A stretch of DNA of 37,632 bases, from the NCBI RefSeq assembly GCF_018918125.1, contig NZ_JAHLQA010000014.1, positions 1 through 37,632 of the forward strand, read 5' to 3'. Made by a program: the position numbers and the translations under genes. This DNA is from Blautia sp. MSJ-19 (GTDB lineage: Bacteria > Bacillota > Clostridia > Lachnospirales > Lachnospiraceae). Position 1 is the stretch's first letter. Each line of letters opens with the position of its first letter. This document shows, in pieces, positions 24,103 through 30,603 of the stretch. The notes below the pieces were generated by a model, which had not been told where the DNA came from, searched no databases, and worked only from the letters and a program-made list of their open reading frames with translations.

Positions 24103-25141
24103 ATTTCGCATCCTTCACTGTATAAGTATTTTTCATCAGTTCAAACCGATCTTTTATACCATCCGTCAGGTACACATTCTTGTCTTCATCGACAAAAACG
24201 GCTTCTGCATTGTATTTCTCAAGTAATTCCATTGCATCATCCATCCCAAGCACAAAACATGCCGTAGAAAGTCCGTCTGCCAGAAGACCGCTGTCACAGA
24301 CAACCGTTACGGAATCCAGACCGTTCCATACCGGATAACCGGTTTTCGGGTCCAGGATATGATGATATCTTTTGCCGTCTTCCATAAAATATTTCTCATA
24401 ATCTCCGGAAGTCGAAAGAAACTCTCCTCCTTCCAGTGTGATCGCGCCCAGATAATCCCCTTCTGTATCCCGCGGATCTGTCACCGCAACTTTCCAGTCA
24501 GAACCATCCGGCTTCTCGCCATACGCCATAACACTGCTGCCGCCAAGATTCAGGATCATCCCGGAAACATCCTTCTGCGTTTTCAGAAAATCTGCAACCA
24601 CATCACAGCCGATTCCTTTTCCGGTTGCGCCCAGATCCAGCGTCATTCCTTTTTCCAGTGTTACTTTATTTCCATCAAGAGACACCTTCTGGTATCCCAC
24701 ATCATTCAGAAGTTCATCCAGTTCTGACTGCTCCGGCACATGCGGATCCTCTCCTGTAATGTCCCAGAGGCGGATAATCTTGCCGATTGTCGGGTCAAAT
24801 GCCCCGTCTGAATCCTGTGCAAGCTGAAAAATCTGCTCCAGATAACCAGTCAGCTCCTCGGAGACTTCCGTCGTCTCCCCGGATGCCGCATTCAGCTTTG
24901 CAATCTGGGAGTTCTCATCCGTCCAGGACAGAAACTCTGTCTCAATCTCCCGGATTTTTTCCCCAATCGTTGTGTTCAGGTCTTTTCCTGTTGTATACAG
25001 AGTCTCTGAAACCACTGTATCCATTGCAAAGTCTGTATTTGTATATTTCTGTACTTCTGTATCTGCCAGTACCGGAACTGCCATCATTCCCGTGCAGAGC
25101 ACTCCGCACAGCAGTGCCATTGACTTCTGTCTGATTTTCAT
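24101..25141 (-). CDS. apbE: FAD:protein FMN transferase (ApbE)
   Basis: Uses FAD to attach FMN covalently to a Thr or Ser of target proteins outside the membrane. The 346-aa product has a signal peptide (1-26, ending VLA-DT) and the ApbE pattern: TDFAMDTVVSETLYT (residues 36-50), LDLGATGKGIGCD (168-180), ILNLGGSSVMAYG, SGDYEKYF (245-252), HHILDPKTGYP (260-270), and a metal-binding segment with Asp283 and ADGLSTACFVLGM. There is a cysteine pair in the signal peptide but no proper lipobox. The start overlaps the ferredoxin-like gene by four bases (ATGA); a longer in-frame reading upstream lies inside that gene. Three FMN-binding domains encoded just upstream in the same operon are its likely substrates. 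Confidence 0.95.
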   Translation of the reverse strand: MKIRQKSMALLCGVLCTGMMAVPVLADTEVQKYTNTDFAMDTVVSETLYTTGKDLNTTIGEKIREIETEFLSWTDENSQIAKLNAASGETTEVSEELTGYLEQIFQLAQDSDGAFDPTIGKIIRLWDITGEDPHVPEQSELDELLNDVGYQKVSLDGNKVTLEKGMTLDLGATGKGIGCDVVADFLKTQKDVSGMILNLGGSSVMAYGEKPDGSDWKVAVTDPRDTEGDYLGAITLEGGEFLSTSGDYEKYFMEDGKRYHHILDPKTGYPVWNGLDSVTVVCDSGLLADGLSTACFVLGMDDAMELLEKYNAEAVFVDEDKNVYLTDGIKDRFELMKNTYTVKDAK

Positions 25142-25926
25142 TCTTTCACCATTTCCTGTTCTTTGTGTGGACCAATCTGTATATTTTTGCGAGGACAGGT
25201 CACCTGGCAGGCATGACAGCAGATACATTCACCGGAAAGTGGTGTATCACCGTCAATATCCAGATGAGCCGGACATCTTTTTTTACACAGACCACATTTG
25301 GAAGGGCACTTTTCCCTGTTTCTGTTAAACAATGCAGATGGCAGGATCGGCATCATGGCAAACACTGCTCCCATCGGACAAAGAAACTGACAGAAAAATC
25401 TTTCCTGTGTACACATTCCGATCAGGATCAGAACCAGCAGAACAATTCCAACCTTGTAAGACGCATTTGGAAGTTTGTGCGCTGTCAGCATGGAAAATAC
25501 ATCCCATGGACTCATTCCCTGCAGCTTCGCGTACCATCCCGTCAGAATGGAAAGCAGAAGAAAAGCAAGAAGCAGATATTTGACTTTTTGAAGAATCCGC
25601 ACTGCTTTCTCCGGATAGCCATGTCTGCCTTTCTTATGAAAAACTTTCTGTCGGATAAAGAGGGTCAGCTCATACATAGCATCTCCCAGTGAGCCAAATG
25701 CACATGCATATCCACAAAAATGCCTGCCAAACAGGATCGTGATCACAAGCAGTAAACCTGTGATATCAAGAAAAGAGTTCCATGTGATCTGCTGATGTGC
25801 GGCAATTGCCTGAAAAATGGACTTTACGCCTGCAAATGCCGTAGAAAACAGTGCCGGATAAAAGATAAAAAATACAAGCTGTATGGCAGCCCTGATCAGC
25901 CGGGCTTTTCTCTGCTTCTTTTTCAT
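25138..25926 (-). CDS. Membrane 4Fe-4S ferredoxin-like protein (NapH/NosR C-terminal type)
   Basis: Polytopic membrane electron carrier of 262 aa. About four spans are visible (residues 12-33, 50-68, 115-130, 158-172). Two CxxxC pairs follow membrane segments: Cys71/Cys75 in HFCGYACAFGS and Cys179/Cys183 in FFCQFLCPMGA, the typical layout of NapH/NosR/RdxA-like proteins. Two C-terminal 4Fe-4S clusters are CPSKCGLCKKRCP (Cys207, 211, 214, 218) and CICCHACQVTCP (Cys236/237, 240, 244 with 234). It would pass electrons across or along the membrane to the flavinylated partners. The start overlaps the upstream FMN-binding gene by one base (TGATG), and its end overlaps apbE by four, so the three genes are translationally coupled. 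Confidence 0.9.
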   Translation of the reverse strand: MKKKQRKARLIRAAIQLVFFIFYPALFSTAFAGVKSIFQAIAAHQQITWNSFLDITGLLLVITILFGRHFCGYACAFGSLGDAMYELTLFIRQKVFHKKGRHGYPEKAVRILQKVKYLLLAFLLLSILTGWYAKLQGMSPWDVFSMLTAHKLPNASYKVGIVLLVLILIGMCTQERFFCQFLCPMGAVFAMMPILPSALFNRNREKCPSKCGLCKKRCPAHLDIDGDTPLSGECICCHACQVTCPRKNIQIGPHKEQEMVKE

Positions 25927-26504
25927 CAGTTTTCCGCCTTTCCAAGTGCATCTACAACTGCATTGATAATTCCGGTAGAACTGAACGTTGCTCCGGAAAC
26001 AGTATCTACGTCTGTGCTCTGCGCAGAAAGAATTGAGCTGATCACGCCCTCGCCCTGGGAAAGATAAGCAGAATCTTCTCCAGGTGCGCTTGTCACCTGA
26101 ATGTCTGTGATCTCATCATTGGCAAGCGTTACCTGTACAGTGATCGCTCCGCCAAATCCCTGTGCAGAACCTGTGTAAGTACCGTCTTTATATACGTTGT
26201 CAGCTTCGTCTGTCTCTTCTTCCTGTGCATCTTCACTGTCTGCGGTTGTGTCAGAAGCTGCTTTTTCAGATGCTGCTTTGGCTGCTTCTGCCTGTGCTGC
26301 CTCCTGATTTTTGGCTGCTTCCTCCAGTGCAGAAAGTATCTCCTTCTGCTGTTCTTCCAGATCATCCACCCGTTTGGTCAGTTCTGTGATCTCCTGCGCT
26401 TCCTGTGCCTGTGTATCTTTTTTCTGCATAGAATTATATCCTACTACAGCAGCAAGAATCAATAGAAGACACAAAACTCTCATACAAAAACTATGGTATT
26501 TCAT
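25926..26504 (-). CDS. Membrane-anchored FMN-binding domain protein (one flavinylation site)
   Basis: Extracytoplasmic flavoprotein of 192 aa: N-terminal membrane anchor (residues 7-23), a predicted coiled coil (about 35-82, ITELTKRVDDLEEQQKEIL and Ala/Glu-rich repeats), an acidic linker, then an FMN_bind domain (105-190) beginning YKDGTYTGSAQGFGGAITVQ. The flavinylation motif is SGAT at 170-173; Thr173 is the predicted FMN attachment site. AAAGGATACTGGA precedes the ATG. It lies between the double-domain FMN protein and the membrane ferredoxin and is probably the immediate electron acceptor of the latter; the order of transfer is inference. Confidence 0.92.
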   Translation of the reverse strand: MKYHSFCMRVLCLLLILAAVVGYNSMQKKDTQAQEAQEITELTKRVDDLEEQQKEILSALEEAAKNQEAAQAEAAKAASEKAASDTTADSEDAQEEETDEADNVYKDGTYTGSAQGFGGAITVQVTLANDEITDIQVTSAPGEDSAYLSQGEGVISSILSAQSTDVDTVSGATFSSTGIINAVVDALGKAEN

Positions 26505-26547
26505 TCCAGTATCCTTTCTATCGGTAATTTTCAGTCTTTCTGCTTAT

Positions 26548-27840
26548 TTATTCTTCCGCTTCCTCAGAAGTATCTTCCGGTGCTTCGGTCGGCTCCGGTT
26601 CTTCGGTTGGCTCCGATGTTACAGTCGGTTCTGGTGTTGCCGTTGGTTCCGGTGTTGCCGTTGGTTCCGGTGTCACAGTCGGTTCCGGTGTCACGGTTGG
26701 TTCCGGTGTCACGGTCAGTGTTGGCGTTACGCTTGGAACAGGTGTTGTCGTCGGCTTCGGTGCCGGTTTTGTCAGTGCCTGATCAAGTGCAGCTTCTATG
26801 GCATTCAAAATACCATTCGAAGAATACGTTGCACCCGTTACAGTATCCACTCCATCTAATGACTGTTTCTCAAGAACAGATGGCTGAATTGTCCGCCATG
26901 CTTTTTTAAAATATGCCGGAGTATCATCATTTTTGTTTGTAATCTCTGTTATCTTGCCATCCTTAATCACAACTGTAACTGTTATTTTTCCCTGATAGCC
27001 CTGTGCTTTTGCTGTATAAGTTCCATCCTTATAATACGCTTCTTCCTCTTCCTGTCCAGGTTCCGGAGATGGTGTCGCCGGTTTTGCCGGTCTTGGCGTG
27101 ATAGTCGGAGTAGGTGTTACTGTCACCTTTGCTTTTTTCTTCTTTTTCGTCTTCTTATCACTGGTGTTTGCCGCATTGGAAAGTGCATCCTGTACTGCCT
27201 CAATGATTCCATTGGAAGAATAGGTCGCTCCGCTGACCGCATCAACATTTGGAGTCTGACCGGAAATCATACGACTGATTACCCCTCTTGCAGATGCCAA
27301 ATAAGAAGAAGTTTCTCCTGACGCACTCAGAATATCTATAGAAGCAATCTTTCCGTCTGCAATCTTTACCTGCACGGTGATCGTTCCGCCAAAGCCCGTT
27401 CCACTGCCCTGATAAGTACCGTCCTTGTATCCGTTTTCCGGAACACTTGTTGTTGGTGTCTCTTTCGTTCCCTGACCGGTTCCTGATGCAGCTGCCGATT
27501 TTTCAGGCAGTGCTTTCTTTGCACCGGTTTTCAACTTGCTTGCTTTCTTTTTTGAAGTTTTCTTTTTGGTTTTTTTAGAAGTTTTCTCCGTAGCTTCTGC
27601 CGCAGAATCTTCTGTCGTATAGGAATAAGCCGTTGTGATCAGTTCTTCCAGTTCCGCTGACTTCATCAGTTCTTTTTCAGAAGCCTGCACTTCTTTTTTG
27701 CTGCGTTCTTCCGCCTCTGCCTGAAAGCCATTTACAGTCACTGCTGCGATCACCGCTGCCGCAGGAAGAAGCTTCAGAAGACTTGTTCTGATCAGGCGCT
27801 GCTTTTTGTTTTCCGGTCCTTTTTCATCCTGTTTTTTCAT
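26548..27840 (-). CDS. Secreted protein with two FMN-binding domains and a proline-rich tail (two flavinylation sites)
   Basis: A 430-aa extracytoplasmic flavoprotein. Order: Lys/Arg-rich N-terminus, hydrophobic anchor or signal (21-37), a Lys-rich linker (84-110), FMN_bind domain 1 (about 138-222; SGAT at 203-206), a second Lys/Pro linker (229-262), FMN_bind domain 2 (about 270-355; TGAT at 335-338), and a Pro-Thr-Glu tail made of TPEPT-type repeats (360-430), as used to span cell walls. Thr206 and Thr338 are the predicted FMN-bearing residues. I chose the ATG at 27840, preceded by AGGAGTGAGATT; the ATG 51 bases upstream overlaps the terminator region and has no ribosome site. There is no LPXTG sorting signal. 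It likely relays electrons outward from the membrane partners. Confidence 0.9.
   Translation of the reverse strand: MKKQDEKGPENKKQRLIRTSLLKLLPAAAVIAAVTVNGFQAEAEERSKKEVQASEKELMKSAELEELITTAYSYTTEDSAAEATEKTSKKTKKKTSKKKASKLKTGAKKALPEKSAAASGTGQGTKETPTTSVPENGYKDGTYQGSGTGFGGTITVQVKIADGKIASIDILSASGETSSYLASARGVISRMISGQTPNVDAVSGATYSSNGIIEAVQDALSNAANTSDKKTKKKKKAKVTVTPTPTITPRPAKPATPSPEPGQEEEEAYYKDGTYTAKAQGYQGKITVTVVIKDGKITEITNKNDDTPAYFKKAWRTIQPSVLEKQSLDGVDTVTGATYSSNGILNAIEAALDQALTKPAPKPTTTPVPSVTPTLTVTPEPTVTPEPTVTPEPTATPEPTATPEPTVTSEPTEEPEPTEAPEDTSEEAEE
26606..26713 (-). repeat. Six 18-bp tandem repeats encoding the Pro-Glu-Pro-Thr tail
   Basis: Six consecutive 18-bp units (starts 26606, 26624, 26642, 26660, 26678, 26696), most reading GTTGGTTCCGGTGTYRCM on the plus strand, encode PEPTVT/PEPTAT hexapeptides. 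Units 3-6 are nearly identical, so copy number could vary between strains. Confidence 0.9.
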
Positions 27841-27890
27841 AATCTCACTCCTGCAAATTTCTGATCTTTTTATTTTCTCCATAACATACA

Positions 27891-27925
27891 AAAGAAGGGG
27901 CAGTTATAAACGGCCCCCGTTCTTT
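27891..27925 (-). terminator. Leaky terminator between the Tp47-like and FMN-binding genes
   Basis: On the minus strand AAAGAA plus GGGGC pairs with GCCCC plus TTCTTT, with a two-base bulge; the T-rich arm serves as the U-tract. No promoter is visible between it and the next gene, so partial read-through would make the surface protein more abundant than the electron-transfer proteins. Confidence 0.55.
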
Positions 27926-27948
27926 CGTATCTCTGTGCTGCTATTCTA

Positions 27949-30327
27949 TTATTTTACTGTTACTTTGAAGGTTTTGGATGTACCATTGCATGTTACAGTA
28001 ATCTTTGCAGTTCCTTTTTTAATTCCCTTAACAACACCTTTGGAGCTTACAGTTGCTACTTTCTTGTTGCTGCTCTTGTAAGTTACTTTTCCAGATGGAG
28101 TTGCAGTAGCCTTAATGGTAGTAGTCTGTCCTTTCTTGATACTTGCAGAAGATTTTGCAAGTTTCAGAGTTCCGGCTTTTACCTTAACAGTTACAGTCTT
28201 GGAATATTTTCCAACCTTAACTGTAATCTTGGCTGTTCCTGCTTTTTTACCTGTAACAACACCTTTGGAGCTTACAGTTGCTACTTTCTTATTGCTGCTT
28301 GTGTATTTTGCAGTACCGGATACACCGTTCTTTGTTACTTTAACAGTTGTAGTCTTTCCTACATAGATTGTTCCTGCAGATGCTTTTGCACTGATTCCAG
28401 GATTTTTAACAGTTACTTTGCATGTAGCTTTGTAGCTTCCTACAGTTGCTGTGATAGTAACAGTACCGGCTTTTTTCGCTGTAACCACACCTTTGGAGTT
28501 TACAGTTGCTACTTTTGTGTTGCTGGATTTGAATTTAACAGTTCCTTTAACATCTTTTGTTGCTTTCAGTGTAACAGATGCCGGAGAACCTTTTACATAC
28601 AGAGTTGCTGTTGCTTTGTTCAGTCTTACCGGCTGAGCAACTGTTACTGTATAAGTTGCTGTTTTGCTTCCAAGAGTTGCTGTGATCTTGGCAGTTCCAG
28701 GTGCTACTGCTTTTACAACACCGTTGTTTACAGTTGCAACTTTTGCATTGCTTGTAGACCAAACAATTGTTCCGCTTACATTTGCTGTTGCTTTCAGTGT
28801 AACGCTTGCACCCAGTTTCAGAGTTCCTGATTTTGCAGATAAAGTTACTGCTGCAGGAACCAGATTTTCCATAGCATCTTTCAGATGTGTGATCTGCTCG
28901 TCAATACCTGCCTGTGTCTGCTCGTCGATATTCTCAAGCATATCTTCGCATTCTTTTAATTCGTTCTGCAGAGTATACCAGGAATCTGTAGAATAATCAC
29001 TTTCATTCAGTGCTTTCGCCTGTGCTACTGCTCCCTCAAATTTTGCAGTATCAAGGTTTCCCTCAACAGCACCAACAATGTTGGCATCGGTTGCCTGGAA
29101 TGTAAAAGTAAAATCATTGTATCCAAGTGCAATTACTTTTACAGCCCAGTATCCTGTTCCATCATATCCATCTGGAAGCTGGCATCTTACAGATTTTGTA
29201 AGTCCAAGCTGGATACCCATAGATTTGTGCATCCAGTTGTCAGATGCAAATTTGGTTCCATATGTAGCAAGCGGAGTGCTGTATGTGGAATCTTTTCCAT
29301 AGTATGTCCATTCTACAGCCTGCATAGCTGCACCAAGTCCGCCATAGTTACCAAGAAGGTCTACACGGAGGAATTCACCATAAGAACCATTTGCTTCTTT
29401 TACTTCAACATTGATTCCATCTGCTGTTTTCAGTGCAGTATCTTTCAGACCGGAATCTGTTCCGTTTGTTCTTCCTTTGAAACTGAAAGATCCATCTGCA
29501 TTCTTGACAGCTTCTTTCAGACCATTTGTATTTTCAGTTACTGCTGCAGTAGCTGTATAGGCAGAAAGAGAAACTTCTCCGAAACCTCCGAAAAGTGTTC
29601 CGCCATTTTCAACTACGTTATATGCTTTCTTGAATGCATCATAGTCTGCTGTTTTTACTTTAACCGGAACATACTTCAGACCATATACTTCATAATGGTC
29701 AATTGCGTCGCCGTTTACTGCCCCATTTGCAAAAGAAGCAGTTGTTCCATCTGCCAGGATCATGGTATTTCTGTCCTGCCATCCCGCAAGCTGATAAGCA
29801 GCTCCGCTCTCACCATAAATAGTGGTCATTGTCTGGAAACTGCCTCTGTGAAGTCCATGGTTTGCAGTTGCTCTTGTTACAGTATCAAATGCTCCCTTGT
29901 CATATTCACCTTTTCTGTCCTTTACGGATGAAGAAGTTGTGTCGCCAGCTTTGTATACACCTTCTGCTGCCCAATACTGAGACCATGTAAGACCTGCATA
30001 TACATACTGATATTCACCTGTCAATGCATCTCCTGCATCGTCTGTGAAAGTTTCCTCTGCAGCTTCTGCTGTAAAGAGATCTTCTTCGGAGGTCTCCCCT
30101 GCATCCTCGGTATCTTCTTCTGCTTCTTCTACGTCTACATCTTCAGATACCTCTTCGTCTGCAACATCTACATCTGTTTCTTCTGTATCTTCAGTTGCCT
30201 CAGCTTCTACAGCAACTTCGCTGTCTGCAAATTCTGCTGCAAAAGCAGTTGCCGGCATGCCGGAAAATGCAACGGTAGCACTCAGGATCACCGGTGCAAC
30301 TTTTTTAAATAAATTTTTGTTTGCCAT
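27949..30327 (-). CDS. Secreted Tp47-like protein with four C-terminal Big_2 (Ig-like) domains
   Basis: A 792-aa surface protein. Order: signal peptide (1-30, AFA-AEF), a strongly acidic stretch (about 36-100), a region of ~310 residues (105-415) resembling Treponema pallidum Tp47, a helical FIVAR-like segment (about 425-490), and four Ig-like Big_2 repeats (about 493-792) with the TSNAKVATVNNGVV/GTAKITA pattern. The Tp47 resemblance rests on shared segments I recall from that lipoprotein: FDTVTRAT with HG, YGLKYVPV, VTENTNGLK, YYGKDSTY and ATYGTK with DNW. Tp47 was described as a penicillin-binding protein; activity here is unproven. No LPXTG or lipobox is seen. AGGAGGAAGGAA precedes the ATG. 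It heads the flavoprotein/ApbE operon and has its own operator-flanked promoter, so a scaffold or substrate-facing role in that system is possible. Confidence 0.85.
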   Translation of the reverse strand: MANKNLFKKVAPVILSATVAFSGMPATAFAAEFADSEVAVEAEATEDTEETDVDVADEEVSEDVDVEEAEEDTEDAGETSEEDLFTAEAAEETFTDDAGDALTGEYQYVYAGLTWSQYWAAEGVYKAGDTTSSSVKDRKGEYDKGAFDTVTRATANHGLHRGSFQTMTTIYGESGAAYQLAGWQDRNTMILADGTTASFANGAVNGDAIDHYEVYGLKYVPVKVKTADYDAFKKAYNVVENGGTLFGGFGEVSLSAYTATAAVTENTNGLKEAVKNADGSFSFKGRTNGTDSGLKDTALKTADGINVEVKEANGSYGEFLRVDLLGNYGGLGAAMQAVEWTYYGKDSTYSTPLATYGTKFASDNWMHKSMGIQLGLTKSVRCQLPDGYDGTGYWAVKVIALGYNDFTFTFQATDANIVGAVEGNLDTAKFEGAVAQAKALNESDYSTDSWYTLQNELKECEDMLENIDEQTQAGIDEQITHLKDAMENLVPAAVTLSAKSGTLKLGASVTLKATANVSGTIVWSTSNAKVATVNNGVVKAVAPGTAKITATLGSKTATYTVTVAQPVRLNKATATLYVKGSPASVTLKATKDVKGTVKFKSSNTKVATVNSKGVVTAKKAGTVTITATVGSYKATCKVTVKNPGISAKASAGTIYVGKTTTVKVTKNGVSGTAKYTSSNKKVATVSSKGVVTGKKAGTAKITVKVGKYSKTVTVKVKAGTLKLAKSSASIKKGQTTTIKATATPSGKVTYKSSNKKVATVSSKGVVKGIKKGTAKITVTCNGTSKTFKVTVK

Positions 30328-30349
30328 TTCCTTCCTCCTCTTTCTTTAC

Positions 30350-30365
30350 GTTAGCTTTTTCTAAC
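30350..30365 (-). promoter_or_regulatory. Operator-like dyad, downstream copy
   Basis: GTTAGCTTTTTCTAAC, a perfect GTTAG-N6-CTAAC dyad just after the predicted transcription start of the Tp47-like gene. It is exactly 60 bp from the upstream copy. Confidence 0.7.
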
Positions 30366-30373
30366 CAATAAAT

Positions 30374-30402
30374 TTTATATCATATCTTGTTTTTTCTGTC
30401 CA
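30374..30402 (-). promoter_or_regulatory. Sigma-A promoter of the Tp47-like/FMN/ApbE operon
   Basis: On the minus strand: -35 TGGACA (30402-30397), 17-bp spacer, -10 TATAAA (30379-30374). It is bracketed by the two dyads at 30350 and 30410. Confidence 0.7.
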
Positions 30403-30409
30403 CAAAAAT

Positions 30410-30425
30410 GTTAGATTTTTCTAAC
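30410..30425 (-). promoter_or_regulatory. Operator-like dyad, upstream copy
   Basis: GTTAGATTTTTCTAAC, differing from the downstream copy at one position in the spacer. It lies seven bases upstream of the -35 box. From here to the terminator at 30528 I see only AT-rich DNA. Confidence 0.7.
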
Positions 30426-30527
30426 CGTAAATCGACTTTTTTTCTCAATAATTTTCTTATTGATAATATTTTTCACTGTTTTTTAGTACGAAATACACTT
30501 GTTATATTTATTTAACTTAATGGTAAC

Positions 30528-30574
30528 AAAAAAGAAAGCTGTCTTCGCACTGTTTCTGCGCTCTGACAGCTTTC
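30528..30574 (-). terminator. Rho-independent terminator of the glycosylase/VanZ-phosphatase unit
   Basis: On the minus strand a perfect 10-bp stem (30574-30565 with 30543-30534) is followed by T6. It lies about 30 bases past the phosphatase stop. Confidence 0.9.
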
Positions 30575-30603
30575 TCAGCTTTATCACTTTTTAATAATCT
30601 CTG

